This document shows, piece by piece, positions 28,435-38,204 of a stretch of 64,000 nt of DNA. Below the pieces are notes generated by a model that worked only from the letters and a program-made list of their open reading frames with translations, did no database searches and had not been told where the DNA came from. Every line of letters begins with the position of its first letter. Position 1 is the first letter of the stretch. The DNA lies in assembly GCA_965203725.1 (NCBI GenBank), contig CBDBDH010000003.1, positions 62,001 to 126,000 of the forward strand, in the 5' to 3' direction. The translations under genes were made by a program, and so were the position numbers. The DNA is from WTFY01 sp965203725. GTDB taxonomy: Bacteria; Pseudomonadota; Gammaproteobacteria; UBA4575.

Positions 28435-31332
28435 ATGAAAAAAGACTGGCTTTTGTTATCAGGCGGTGAACAACTCAACAGCGGGAGTGTTTCCTACATC
28501 GAAACCCTGTACGAAGAGTATCTGGCCCACCCGGATTCCGTTCCGGCCTCATGGCAAAAAGTTTTCAGCGCACTTGAGGCTGCCCCCCTCCAGGCTTCAC
28601 CGTCTCCCGCGGATTCCGGGCACGGCGACGCGGACTTCGCACTGGAACTTGACGAGGATGCCTTTGCGCAATCGGTGGATGTATTCGGCCTGATCAGCGC
28701 GGTCGAGCGCATGGCGGAACACCGGGACGAGCTGAACCGCAAGCAGGTGGACGTGGTTCGCCTGATCAGTGCCTACCGGTATCTCGGTCACCGCCAGGCC
28801 GACATCGACCCGCTGAATGCGACCCTACGTCCCGACATTCCGGAACTCAGTCCGGAGTTTCACGGCCTGAGCCACAAGGACATGGACACGGTCTTTGAAA
28901 CGGGCGGCCTCGGGGATGTCAAGCATGCCCCGCTGAGAGAGATCCTCAGCATGCTGTCGGTGTCCTACTGCGGCACCATCGGCTCGGAATTCAAGCATAT
29001 TTCGTCCCTGGAACAGAAGGAATGGATCCAGCGACGCCTGGAGCAGTTTCACTTCGCGCCCGAGCTGTCCGACAAGCGCAAAAGAAGAATACTGGAGATC
29101 CTGATTTCGGCGAAATCGCTGGAAGTGTACCTGCACAAGAAGTACGTCGGTCAAAAGCGGTTCTCCCTGGAGGGCGGACTCAGCCTGATCCCCATTATCG
29201 ATGAGCTGATCAAAAGCGGCGGCCGCCACCGCGTGCGGGAAGTGATCCTGGGGATGGCGCACCGCGGGCGCCTCAACATGCTGGTCAACATCCTCGGCAA
29301 GAATCCGGAAACGCTGTTCAGGGAATTCGAGGACAAGCTCGGTCCCGAGCAGGGTTCGGGAGACGTCAAGTACCACAAGGGGTTTTCATCGGACCTTGCC
29401 ACCGAGCGCGGGGCGGTCCATACCGTGCTGTCCTTCAATCCTTCCCACCTCGAAGCCATCAATCCCGTGGTCGCGGGTTCGGTGCGGGCACGCCAGGAAC
29501 GCCGCGGCGACACCAGCCGCCAGGAAGTGGTTCCGATCCTGATCCATGGGGACGCCGCCATCGCGGGCCAGGGCGTGGTGATGGAAACCCTGAACCTGTC
29601 CAAGACGCGGGGATACAGTACGGGAGGGACCATTCACGTCGTGGTGAACAACCAGATCGGGTTCACGACCAGCGATCCGCTGGACTCGAGGTCCACGCTG
29701 TACTGTTCGGACGTGGCCAAGGTCGTGCAGGCCCCCGTGTTCCATGTCAACGGCGACGATCCGGAGGCCGCGGTGTTCATCGCCCAGCTTGCCATGGACT
29801 ACCGCATGAAATTCAACGGCGACGTGGTCATCGACATGGTGTGCTACCGCCAGCACGGGCACAACGAGGCGGACGAGCCGGCCGTGACCCAGCCGCTCAT
29901 GTACCAGAGCATCCGCAACCAGCCCGGCGTGAGCCGAATCTACGCGGACCAGCTGGTTGAGAACGGGACGATTTCCCCGTCCAGGGTCAAGGCGCTGGAA
30001 ACCAAGTACCTGAACCGCCTCCAGAAAGGGCAGCGCGTGTGCGGGCCCATCGCCAGGAAAACGGAATCGCACTACCTCGTGGACTACAAGCCCTATCTCG
30101 GCACGAGCTGGCGTGAACGGGCCAGTACCTGTATCAGCGAAGAGCGTATCCGCACGCTTGCGCGGCGCCTGACCACCGTGCCCGAAGGTTTTTCGCTGCA
30201 TCGCATCGTGCAGAAGATCGTGCGGTCACGAAAACAGATGGGCGATGGCGAGCTGCCGGCGGACTGGGGCTTTGCTGAGAACCTGGCCTATGCATCGTTG
30301 CTGCAGGACGGCTACCCGGTGCGCCTGTCCGGACAGGACTGCGTGCGCGGGACCTTTTTCCACAGGCATGTCGGTTTTCATGACCAGGTCACCGGAAAGG
30401 TCTACATCCCCCTGCAGCACGTCGCCGAGGACCAGCCGCTGTTCCTGCCGATCAACTCGCTGCTCTCCGAGGAAGCGGTGCTGGGATTCGAGGTCGGCTA
30501 CAGCACGACCGAACCGGAGAGCCTGGTGATCTGGGAGGCGCAGTTCGGTGATTTTGCCAACAATGCGCAGGTCTATGTGGACCAGTTCCTGAGTTCTTCC
30601 GAGGCCAAATGGCAGCGCTACTGTGGACTGGTGATGCTGCTTCCCCACGGCTACGACGGTCAGGGCCCGGAGCATTCCTCCGCCCGGCTGGAACGCTACC
30701 TGCAGCTGTGCGCCGAAGAAAACATACAGGTCTGCATGCCGAGCACGCCCGCGCAGATCTTCCATCTTTTGCGCAGGCAGATGATACGGCCCTACCGCAA
30801 GCCCCTGATCGTGATGACCCCGAAGAACATCCTGCGAGACGTCGACGCCTCCTCACCCATCAGCGAATTCAGCGAGGGCGGATTCCAGGTGGTGATCGAT
30901 GCCGCGCAGAACCTGAAGACGAAAAGCGTCAGAAAAATCATCTTGTGTGCAGGCAAGCTGTATTACGAGCTGCTGCGCGCATACCGGGAGCACAAGATCA
31001 CCGATACGGCCATTGTGCGGATCGAACAGCTGTATCCGTTCCCGCTGGAAGAGGTGAAGCAGATCATGGACAAGTATTCGGAGGTTCGTGAAATCGTCTG
31101 GGCCCAGGAGGAGCCGCGCAACCAGGGTGCGTGGTACTACATGCAGTCCAGGCGGCACCTGAAGGCATGCCTGAAGAAAAACCAGCAGCTGCGTTATGCA
31201 GGCAGATCCTACTCGGCCTCTCCGGCGGCCGGTTCCCTGCAGGTTCATCGCAGACAGCAGCTCGAACTCATCAACGATGCCCTGGACATCTCGAAACCCC
31301 CCGTGCACAAACCCTCCCTGAGGGCGGTGTGA
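28435..31332 (+). CDS. sucA: 2-oxoglutarate dehydrogenase E1 component
   Basis: SucA decarboxylates 2-oxoglutarate with thiamine diphosphate and passes the succinyl group to the E2 lipoyl arm. The 965-residue protein has the E1o N-terminal segment Y-I-E-T-L-Y-E-E-Y-L, the G-M-A-H-R-G-R-L-N-M-L and G-D-A-A-I-A-G-Q-G blocks, and N-G-D-D-P-E-A in the diphosphate-binding region. The C-terminal A-Q-E-E-P-x-N-Q-G-A-W is typical of the family. It heads a sucA-sucB-lpd operon; sucCD do not follow. Confidence 0.97.
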   Translation: MKKDWLLLSGGEQLNSGSVSYIETLYEEYLAHPDSVPASWQKVFSALEAAPLQASPSPADSGHGDADFALELDEDAFAQSVDVFGLISAVERMAEHRDELNRKQVDVVRLISAYRYLGHRQADIDPLNATLRPDIPELSPEFHGLSHKDMDTVFETGGLGDVKHAPLREILSMLSVSYCGTIGSEFKHISSLEQKEWIQRRLEQFHFAPELSDKRKRRILEILISAKSLEVYLHKKYVGQKRFSLEGGLSLIPIIDELIKSGGRHRVREVILGMAHRGRLNMLVNILGKNPETLFREFEDKLGPEQGSGDVKYHKGFSSDLATERGAVHTVLSFNPSHLEAINPVVAGSVRARQERRGDTSRQEVVPILIHGDAAIAGQGVVMETLNLSKTRGYSTGGTIHVVVNNQIGFTTSDPLDSRSTLYCSDVAKVVQAPVFHVNGDDPEAAVFIAQLAMDYRMKFNGDVVIDMVCYRQHGHNEADEPAVTQPLMYQSIRNQPGVSRIYADQLVENGTISPSRVKALETKYLNRLQKGQRVCGPIARKTESHYLVDYKPYLGTSWRERASTCISEERIRTLARRLTTVPEGFSLHRIVQKIVRSRKQMGDGELPADWGFAENLAYASLLQDGYPVRLSGQDCVRGTFFHRHVGFHDQVTGKVYIPLQHVAEDQPLFLPINSLLSEEAVLGFEVGYSTTEPESLVIWEAQFGDFANNAQVYVDQFLSSSEAKWQRYCGLVMLLPHGYDGQGPEHSSARLERYLQLCAEENIQVCMPSTPAQIFHLLRRQMIRPYRKPLIVMTPKNILRDVDASSPISEFSEGGFQVVIDAAQNLKTKSVRKIILCAGKLYYELLRAYREHKITDTAIVRIEQLYPFPLEEVKQIMDKYSEVREIVWAQEEPRNQGAWYYMQSRRHLKACLKKNQQLRYAGRSYSASPAAGSLQVHRRQQLELINDALDISKPPVHKPSLRAV

Positions 31333-31366
31333 TGGTGGCGGTGAGCAGGTCAGGCAGGGTGGGGAC

Positions 31367-32686
31367 ATGAAGGCAGACGTGACGGTTCCGGAGCTGGCCG
31401 AATCGATCACCGAGGCCGTGGTGGGGACCTGGCTGAAACAGCCGGGCGATGCGGTGGAGGAAGGCGAGCAGCTGGTCGATATCGAAACGGACAAGGTGAT
31501 CCTGGAGATCACGGCGCCTCAGAGCGGCCAGCTCGTATCCATCGACAGGCAGACCGGTGACGACGTGCAGAGCAACGAGGTCCTGGGCGTGATCGACACC
31601 GGCAAGCGCGGCTCCAGGTCGTCCAAGGCCGCCGCCAAGCCATCGAGCGAGCCGGCGGCACCCCCCGCGAAGGAGGAGGAGACTGCAAGTGCCGCGGTTG
31701 TTGCATCCGCTGCAGCCCCCAAAGCCGCACCCGAACCGGCACCCGAAAAACCCGCGCCCTCGAAGACCAGCCCGGCCGTTCGAAAACTTGCCGCAGAGCA
31801 CGGCGTCGACCTGCAGGAAGTCAAGGGCACCGGAAAGGGAGGCCGGGTAACCAAAGAGGATGTCCAGGCCCGTATCCGCATGATGCAGGCCCAGGGCGAA
31901 GCGGTGCAGTCACCGCCTGCAGACCCTGCACCCCGTCCCGCACCGCCAGCGCCAGAAGTTCCGCAGGATGCCCCCGCCCCGAGGGAGCGCCAGGCCCGGC
32001 GCGTGCCCATGACCGCTTTGCGCAAAAGCATTGCAAGGCGCCTGGTGAGTGCGCAGAAACAAAGTGCCATGCTGACGACGTTCAATGAAGTCAACATGGA
32101 AAATATCATGGCGTTGCGAAAAAACTACAAGGAAGACTTTCAGAAATCGCACGGGGTCAAGCTCGGTTTCATGTCCTTTTTCATCAAGGCGGTCATCGAC
32201 GCGTTGAAGGCCTTTCCCGTCATCAATGCCTCCGTCGACGGCGATGACATCGTCTACCACGAGTACTTCGACATCGGGGTTGCGGTCAGCACCGAGCGCG
32301 GCCTGATCGTTCCGGTGATCCGGGATGCCAGCCGGCTTTCCTTTGCCGGGATAGAAGGCAGGATCGTGGATTTCGCTGCCCGGGCGCGTGAAAACAAGGT
32401 CACCATCGAGGAGCTCACGGGCGGGACCTTCACGATCACCAACGGGGGCGTATTCGGCTCGATGATGTCCACGCCCATCGTCAACCCGCCGCAAAGTGCC
32501 ATTCTGGGGATGCATGCCATCCAGGACCGCCCGGTGGCGCACGACGGCGAGGTCCGCATCGCTCCCATGATGTACGTAGCGCTGAGCTACGACCACCGGA
32601 TCATTGATGGCAGGGAAGCCGTGCAGTTCCTGAACCATGTGAAAAACATCATCGAGGACCCGGTCCGCCTCCTGCTGCAGGCCTGA
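31367..32686 (+). CDS. sucB: Dihydrolipoyl succinyltransferase, E2 component
   Basis: SucB moves the succinyl group to CoA. The 439-residue protein has one lipoyl domain at residues 1-77 with the modified Lys43 in E-T-D-K-V. An Ala/Pro/Glu-rich linker follows, then a peripheral-subunit-binding domain with S-P-A-V-R-K-L-A-A-E-H-G-V, a second Ala/Pro linker and the catalytic domain ending S-Y-D-H-R-I-I-D-G-R-E-A-V with the active-site His and Asp. It lies 34 bases after sucA. Confidence 0.97.
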   Translation: MKADVTVPELAESITEAVVGTWLKQPGDAVEEGEQLVDIETDKVILEITAPQSGQLVSIDRQTGDDVQSNEVLGVIDTGKRGSRSSKAAAKPSSEPAAPPAKEEETASAAVVASAAAPKAAPEPAPEKPAPSKTSPAVRKLAAEHGVDLQEVKGTGKGGRVTKEDVQARIRMMQAQGEAVQSPPADPAPRPAPPAPEVPQDAPAPRERQARRVPMTALRKSIARRLVSAQKQSAMLTTFNEVNMENIMALRKNYKEDFQKSHGVKLGFMSFFIKAVIDALKAFPVINASVDGDDIVYHEYFDIGVAVSTERGLIVPVIRDASRLSFAGIEGRIVDFAARARENKVTIEELTGGTFTITNGGVFGSMMSTPIVNPPQSAILGMHAIQDRPVAHDGEVRIAPMMYVALSYDHRIIDGREAVQFLNHVKNIIEDPVRLLLQA

Positions 32687-32700
32687 TCCGGGGTTTTGCC

Positions 32701-34116
32701 ATGCAGCAGTATCAAGTCATCGTGATCGGTGCCGGGCCTGCGGGCTACGTGTGCGCGATACGCTGCGCCCAGCTGGGCTTCAAGGTCGCGTGCATCGACA
32801 AGTGGGTCAATGCCCGGGGGAAACCGGCGCTGGGCGGCACCTGCCTGAACGTCGGCTGCATCCCGTCCAAGGCCCTGCTCGACTCGACCCATCACGTCCA
32901 TTTCCTGCGTGAGCACGCCCCCCGGCACGGCCTGAAAATCTCCGGGTTTGAAGTCGACGTCCCCACCATGCAAAAACGCAAGGACAAGGTCGTGCAAACC
33001 CTGACCCGGGGGGTCGCGAGCCTGCTCAAGAAGAACAAGGTCGACGTGCTTGCCGGTGCGGCCAGGCTCTTGGGAGGACAGCAGGTCCACGTCGAACGCC
33101 TGGACGGCTCGTCCGAAAAACTGCAGGGCGAGCACATCGTCATCGCCAGCGGCTCAAGGCCAAGCGCCCTGGCGGACATCAGCATCGACAATGAGCAGGT
33201 ACTGGATTCGACTGGCGCGCTGGGCCTGCAGGAAGTTCCGGAGCGCCTCGGCATCATCGGGGCGGGGGTCATCGGACTGGAAATGGGCAGCGTGTGGAAT
33301 CGCCTGGGCTCGGAGGTGATCATCCTCGAAGCGCTGGCGGAATTCTTGCCGGCCGCCGATTACACGGTCAGTCAGGAGGCCTCCAGGATCCTCGCCAAGC
33401 AGGGACTGGATATCCGCATGAACTGCAGGGTCGAGGATGTGCGGGTGAGCGGCGACAAGGTCGCGGTAAGCTACAGCCTGAACGGTGTCGAGCAGTTTCT
33501 TGAGGTCAGCAAGCTGGTCGTTGCAGTGGGCCGTGCAGCCAACACGGAAGGTCTGGACCTGGAGGCTGCGAACGTCGGCACGAATCAGAAAGGCTTCATA
33601 GAAATCGATGCACGCTGGCAGACCTCCGCTGAAAACATCTATGCGATCGGTGATGTCGTCGGTGGAGCGATGCTCGCGCACAAGGGCTCTGAGGAAGGCA
33701 TGGCCCTGGCCGAACAGCTCGCGGGCCAGCATGCCCACATCAACTATGATGCGGTCCCGTGGGTCGTCTACACCTGGCCGGAAATCGCATGGGTCGGTCA
33801 CACCGAGCAGCAATGCAAGCGCGACGGCATTGCCTGTCGCACGGGAGAGTTCCCGTTCAGGGCGCTGGGGCGTGCGCATGCGATGGGTGAAGCCGATGGC
33901 CTGTTCAAGATTGTTTGCGAGCAGGAAAGCGATAGGATCCTGGGAGCTCATATCCTGGGGCCGTATGCATCCGAGTTGATTTGCGAGGCGGTGGTGGCCA
34001 TGGAGTCGGAACTTTGTGCCGAGGATCTTGCCCGCATGGTGCATGCCCACCCGAGCCTGTCGGAAGGCATGCATGAGGCGGCCCTTGCAGCCGATAAGCG
34101 TGCGATCCATTTCTAG
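32701..34116 (+). CDS. lpdA: Dihydrolipoyl dehydrogenase, E3 component
   Basis: The flavoprotein re-oxidises dihydrolipoyl groups with NAD+. The 471-residue protein starts with the FAD motif G-A-G-P-A-G-Y, has the redox disulfide in G-G-T-C-L-N-V-G-C-I-P-S-K, a second dinucleotide fold G-A-G-V-I-G-L-E-M-G and the C-terminal catalytic H-A-H-P-S-L-S-E. Only 14 bases separate it from sucB, so it most likely serves the 2-oxoglutarate complex. Confidence 0.97.
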   Translation: MQQYQVIVIGAGPAGYVCAIRCAQLGFKVACIDKWVNARGKPALGGTCLNVGCIPSKALLDSTHHVHFLREHAPRHGLKISGFEVDVPTMQKRKDKVVQTLTRGVASLLKKNKVDVLAGAARLLGGQQVHVERLDGSSEKLQGEHIVIASGSRPSALADISIDNEQVLDSTGALGLQEVPERLGIIGAGVIGLEMGSVWNRLGSEVIILEALAEFLPAADYTVSQEASRILAKQGLDIRMNCRVEDVRVSGDKVAVSYSLNGVEQFLEVSKLVVAVGRAANTEGLDLEAANVGTNQKGFIEIDARWQTSAENIYAIGDVVGGAMLAHKGSEEGMALAEQLAGQHAHINYDAVPWVVYTWPEIAWVGHTEQQCKRDGIACRTGEFPFRALGRAHAMGEADGLFKIVCEQESDRILGAHILGPYASELICEAVVAMESELCAEDLARMVHAHPSLSEGMHEAALAADKRAIHF

Positions 34117-34524
34117 TGAACGCCGTCGAACTTTCGCAGGGTGGGTAGCGCTTTGTGACAGGAAAATGACAGCGTCGTAAATGTATAGACACTTTAAAAC
34201 TTTTCGTGCATTATTGGTGAGCGCTCGGTTCCTGCCCACGATCGTTAGAGGCAGGCAGAAGCATTGAATGTATGGTTTCCAGCTTTCATGAAGGTTATGC
34301 AGCAGATCTGAAATAATTTCAGATTTGCTCATCCTGTTCGTATTCACATCTAAAGCAACTCCCTTGAGTCTTTGTTTCCCAAAGTTTTTGTACTTTAGTT
34401 AGTCATGCGAGTTTTACATGTAGGGCAGTACAGCCAGACAATTTTTTTGATCATCATCGACTGATTCGTGTGCTGGTTTTTGGGTGATGTTGATACTAAC
34501 GGTACACATGCTATAGGAGAAAGA
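34117..34524. promoter_or_regulatory. Long AT-richer region before the RRM gene
   Basis: About 400 bases between lpdA and the RRM gene, clearly richer in A and T than its neighbours. It holds CCTGCC/GGCAGG (34231-34255) and a strong hairpin (34302-34328). I see no reading frame worth calling. Long leaders are common for cold-inducible RNA-binding proteins, so regulation at the RNA level is plausible. Confidence 0.45.
34302..34328. other. Near-perfect 12-bp inverted repeat
   Basis: GCAGATCTGAAA and TTTCAGATTTGC are complementary across 12 pairs around a TAA loop; the single mismatch is a G-T that pairs as G-U in RNA. No T run follows on either strand. It could be an operator or a leader hairpin for the RRM gene, about 200 bases before its ATG. 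Confidence 0.55.
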
Positions 34525-34785
34525 ATGAATATTTATATTGGTAATTTGCCTTACACCATCTCTGAAGATGAGTTGCGGGAGTTGTTTGCTGCGCACGGCG
34601 AAGTGAAGAACGCAAGCATCATCATGGACAGGGAGTCAGGCCGCTCTAAAGGGTTTGGTTTTGTCGAAATGCCGGACAAGGCCCAGGGTGAAAGTGCAAT
34701 CAGTGCACTGAACGAATCCAACGTGCAGGGACGCAATGTCAGGGTCAACGAGGCACGCCCCCGACCGGACAGGGGTCCGCGTTAA
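34525..34785 (+). CDS. RRM-domain RNA-binding protein
   Basis: An 86-residue protein made almost entirely of one RNA recognition motif. RNP2 is I-Y-I-G-N-L at residues 3-8 and RNP1 is K-G-F-G-F-V-E-M near residues 42-49. A short basic/Pro tail follows (R-P-D-R-G-P-R). The AGGAG site is placed well for ATG 34525; an in-frame GTG at 34468 is unlikely. Small single-RRM bacterial proteins of this type bind single-stranded RNA and are often cold-induced, but the target is unknown. It is convergent with fadJ, 31 bases from its stop. Confidence 0.92.
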   Translation: MNIYIGNLPYTISEDELRELFAAHGEVKNASIIMDRESGRSKGFGFVEMPDKAQGESAISALNESNVQGRNVRVNEARPRPDRGPR

Positions 34786-34816
34786 GCCAGAGCCCTGAAC
34801 AGGGAAGTTTCCCCTT

Positions 34817-36859
34817 TCACCCGGCTTCCACGATCAGTTCGTGCCAGCCCGGGTCTGGCCGAAAGCGGTCTCCAAACTGTTTTTGCAATGAACCCAGGGT
34901 AGCCAGCAAGTCAGCAGCTCCCCGGGCGTCGATATATTGCATTACCCCGCCTCGAAACGGGGCAAATCCTGTACCGAAAACGATGCCTGCGTCTAGGGAA
35001 TCCCGATCCGGGACGATCTCCTCGCGCAGGCATGCGACGGCTTCGTTGACGATCCTCGACACCAGGCGGTTCTGGATGGATTCGGAGTGCTTGGGCGAGG
35101 GTTTGCGAATCGGGGAAACTTTCTTTCCCCGTTTCCACTTGTAAAAGCCCTGCCCGGATTTCCGGCCCAGCTTGCCGGCCTCGACCATGGACCGGAATGA
35201 TTCCGGTACCCCGAACCCGTAGGCCAGGTCCAGGCTCTCGGCCACATGCAGGCCGATATCGAGCCCGACGGTGTCGGCCAGTTCAAGCGGCCCCATCGGC
35301 ATGCCAAAGCTGACCGCGGCCTGGTCAATTTCACCAGCCGGTATGCCGGCTTCCCGAAGCAGCCCGGCTTCCACCATGTAGGGTGTGAGGATCCGGTTCA
35401 CCAGGAATCCGGGTGCACTTTTCACCGGCAGGGGCAGTTTGTCGATCCGTCGGGAAAAGTCGATCGCCTGTTGCAGGACTTCCTGGCGTGTCTGCACGCC
35501 GTTGACGATTTCGATCAGCGGCATCCTCGCAACCGGGTTGAAAAAATGTATCCCGACCAGGCGGGCGGGCTCGGCCAGTGCATCGCAGAGCTTTTCGATC
35601 TCGATGCTGGAGGTATTGGTGGCCAGCAGGGCGTCCTTTCTCAGCTGCGGCTCGACCGAGGCCAGCAGGTCCTGCTTGATGTTCTTGTCCTCAAATACCG
35701 CTTCGATCACGACGTCGGCCTTGCCGAGGCCGTTGCCCTGCATGTCCGGGATAAAACGGTCCATGGCGTTTCGGACCGGCAAGCGGTGTTTCAGTTGTTT
35801 CCTGAAGTACTGCCAGGCACGTTTTTTGGCCTTGGCCAGGCTTTCCATACGGATATCCTGCAAGGTGACGGTCAACCCCCGGTGTACGCACCATGCGGCA
35901 ATATCAGCCCCCATCACGCCGGCACCGATCACGTGCACGTGACGTGCAGGGGCCGGGTCACGGCGGGCAAGCCCCTTGAGTTTTTTTGACAGCATGAATG
36001 TGCGCACCAGGTTTTTCGCAGTACTGGTGACGCTCAACTCGGCGACAGAACTCGCTTCGTACTGCAGCATCTTTTCTTCTTCGCCGTAATGCTCAGCCCA
36101 GTGATCGATCATGGCATGGGGCGCAGGGTAATGCTCCGACGGTGCTTTCCTGGAAACCTGTCTGCGCATCTGCGGCGCCAGGACCAGGCGCGCAGGCCGG
36201 CTGTTGAGGAACTTCACGAGTCTGGGAACCTGGTGCACGGGCGGGCGGTTCAGCAGAAGCCGGCGCGCGGCATTGCGCAGCTGCCGGTCGGGCACGACAT
36301 GGTCGACCAGCCCCATTTTTTTTGCACGCCTTGCATCGATACTGCGCCCGGTCAGCATCAGGTCCATGGCCGCAAGAGGGCTCAGATGCCGCAGGGCACG
36401 CACGGTACCCCCGTATCCGGGATGAATGCCCAGCTTGATCTCCGGGAAGGAGAAGCGCACCCCCGGGTCATCCAGTGCGACCCGGTAGTCGCAGCACAGC
36501 GCAAGCTCCAGCCCACCGCCCAGGCAAAAGCCGTTGATGAGCGCAACCGTGGGGCAGGTCAGGTGGTCCAGCTGGTCCATGATCGAGTGGCCCATGTAGA
36601 TCTTCTCAAGTGCCTGCTGCACCCGGGTGATTTCGGCAAATTCCCCGATGTCTGCACCGGCAATGAATCCCCGGGGTTTGCCGGAGACGATGGCGATTCC
36701 CGCGGGTGTGTGTTCCTCGAAGCGATCCAGGATCTGCCGGAATTCGTCGAGCACCGACAGCGACAGGATGTTCGTGCTGCTGCCTGCGACATCCAGCGTG
36801 AGCCAGGCCAGGTCCTGGTCATCCTGGTCCAGCGTCCAGTGGGTGTATTGGAGAGCCAT
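34817..36859 (-). CDS. fadJ: Fatty-acid oxidation alpha subunit (enoyl-CoA hydratase / 3-hydroxyacyl-CoA dehydrogenase)
   Basis: The 680-residue bifunctional protein hydrates enoyl-CoA (crotonase domain, about residues 1-190, with I-A-G-A-D-I-G-E-F and G-G-G-L-E-L-A-L) and oxidises 3-hydroxyacyl-CoA (NAD-binding motif V-I-G-A-G-V-M-G from about residue 315, with N-T-S-S-I and G-I-H-F-F-N-P-V). The C-terminal domain includes G-K-L-G-R-K-S-G-Q-G-F-Y. It lies ten bases downstream of the thiolase gene with AGGAAGGA before its ATG, a thiolase-first order like fadI-fadJ. FadB cannot be excluded on sequence alone. Confidence 0.9.
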   Translation of the reverse strand: MALQYTHWTLDQDDQDLAWLTLDVAGSSTNILSLSVLDEFRQILDRFEEHTPAGIAIVSGKPRGFIAGADIGEFAEITRVQQALEKIYMGHSIMDQLDHLTCPTVALINGFCLGGGLELALCCDYRVALDDPGVRFSFPEIKLGIHPGYGGTVRALRHLSPLAAMDLMLTGRSIDARRAKKMGLVDHVVPDRQLRNAARRLLLNRPPVHQVPRLVKFLNSRPARLVLAPQMRRQVSRKAPSEHYPAPHAMIDHWAEHYGEEEKMLQYEASSVAELSVTSTAKNLVRTFMLSKKLKGLARRDPAPARHVHVIGAGVMGADIAAWCVHRGLTVTLQDIRMESLAKAKKRAWQYFRKQLKHRLPVRNAMDRFIPDMQGNGLGKADVVIEAVFEDKNIKQDLLASVEPQLRKDALLATNTSSIEIEKLCDALAEPARLVGIHFFNPVARMPLIEIVNGVQTRQEVLQQAIDFSRRIDKLPLPVKSAPGFLVNRILTPYMVEAGLLREAGIPAGEIDQAAVSFGMPMGPLELADTVGLDIGLHVAESLDLAYGFGVPESFRSMVEAGKLGRKSGQGFYKWKRGKKVSPIRKPSPKHSESIQNRLVSRIVNEAVACLREEIVPDRDSLDAGIVFGTGFAPFRGGVMQYIDARGAADLLATLGSLQKQFGDRFRPDPGWHELIVEAG

Positions 36860-36869
36860 CCGGTCCTTC

Positions 36870-38156
36870 CTACTGCAGGTTTTCCACGAGCACCGCCCCG
36901 CCCTGGCCGCCGCCGATACACAGCGTGGCGACCCCGAGCCTGGCCTGGTTTCGCTGCAGCACCTTCAGGAGATGATGCACGATCCTTGTGCCGCTGGCGC
37001 CCACGGGGTGTCCGATGCTGATCGCCCCCCCGTCCACGTTGAGACACTCGTGGGGAATCTCGCCGAGCGCGTGGTCCATGCCCAGCTCATTCCTGCAGTA
37101 CTCCTCGCTCTGGCACGCGGCCACGCAGGCAAGCACCTGTCCTGCGAAGGCCTCGTTGATCTCCCAGAAGTCGATGTCGGCAAGGTCGAGGTCCTGGCTC
37201 GCCAGCAGCGAGGCCGTGGCATGCACCGGGCCGAGTCCCATCTGCGCGGGGTCCAGGGCCGCCCAGGCGGTGGCAATGATCCTGCCGGCAGGGGAGAGAT
37301 CGTGCCGTTCGACGGCCGTCTCGCTGGCCAGGATGACCCAGGCCGCCCCGTCGGTGATCTGGGCGCTGTTGCCCGCCGTGACATTTCCGAATTTCCTGTC
37401 GAACACGGGGGCCAGCTTGGCCAGTTTTTCCACGCTGGAATCCGGCCGTACGCCGTTGTCGTGGTCGTAGTACGCGCCCTGCTGGTCATAGATGGCCACC
37501 ACTTCGTCGAGGTGACCGTTTTCTTGGGCATGCAGCAGGCGCTGGTGGCTCTGCACGGCGTAATGGTCCATGCGGGTCCTCGGGATATTGAACCGGTGAA
37601 CCAGGTTTTCGGCCGTCTGTCCCATGGACAGGCCGACCACCGGGTCGTTGAGGCCCTTTTTGAGGCCGATGACCGGCACAAGGAAACCGGGTCTGAGCCT
37701 GGCCAGGGCCCGGACCTTCTGCCACGGGGACCTGGAACGGCCCAGGTCCGCCAGCCAGTTCACCATGTGATGGTTGTACAGCACCGGCGTATGGCTCATG
37801 GCCTCCGTGCCTCCGGCCAGCACCAGCTCCGATTTTCCGAGCAGCAGGCTCGTGCAGGCCGAGTCGATGGCCTGCATCCCGGATGCGCAGTTGCGCTGGA
37901 CGGTCCAGGCGGGCATGCGGTGCCCGCAGCCCAGGCGCAGGGCAATGACGCGTGCGATGTTGGCCTCATCGGCCCCGGGGGACACGCTGCCCACAATCAC
38001 CTCATCCAGCGCATCCGCTGCGAAGGGCTGGCGCATCAGCAGCGGCTGGGCAGAGACTACCGCAAGGTCAGACGCCTGGAAGGGGCCGGGTCGCCCCTGC
38101 GCCTTGAGAAACGGCGATCGACTTCCATCGATGATATAGATGCCCGGCTGGGTCAT
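36870..38156 (-). CDS. fadI: Acetyl-CoA C-acyltransferase (beta-oxidation thiolase)
   Basis: The 428-residue thiolase cleaves 3-ketoacyl-CoA. The nucleophile Cys is in Q-R-N-C-A-S-G-M-Q, the catalytic His in G-H-P-V-G-A-S-G and the second Cys in L-C-I-G-G-G-Q-G-G-A. ATG 38156 matches thiolase starts (I-Y-I-I-D-G-S-R-S-P-F); the in-frame ATG at 38165 adds three residues. It precedes fadJ and probably forms the beta subunit of the same complex. The upstream DNA is shared with the end of tnpB, only 48 bases away. Confidence 0.92.
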   Translation of the reverse strand: MTQPGIYIIDGSRSPFLKAQGRPGPFQASDLAVVSAQPLLMRQPFAADALDEVIVGSVSPGADEANIARVIALRLGCGHRMPAWTVQRNCASGMQAIDSACTSLLLGKSELVLAGGTEAMSHTPVLYNHHMVNWLADLGRSRSPWQKVRALARLRPGFLVPVIGLKKGLNDPVVGLSMGQTAENLVHRFNIPRTRMDHYAVQSHQRLLHAQENGHLDEVVAIYDQQGAYYDHDNGVRPDSSVEKLAKLAPVFDRKFGNVTAGNSAQITDGAAWVILASETAVERHDLSPAGRIIATAWAALDPAQMGLGPVHATASLLASQDLDLADIDFWEINEAFAGQVLACVAACQSEEYCRNELGMDHALGEIPHECLNVDGGAISIGHPVGASGTRIVHHLLKVLQRNQARLGVATLCIGGGQGGAVLVENLQ

Positions 38157-38204
38157 GCGGCACAAGCCTCGGGGTGGTGTGAAAGTGGAATCGATTATAG
38201 GGAA

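Noticed and set aside
34414..34596. Short minus-strand frame overlapping the RRM gene start
   Set aside because: No ribosome site and no family; the RRM gene on the other strand is certain.
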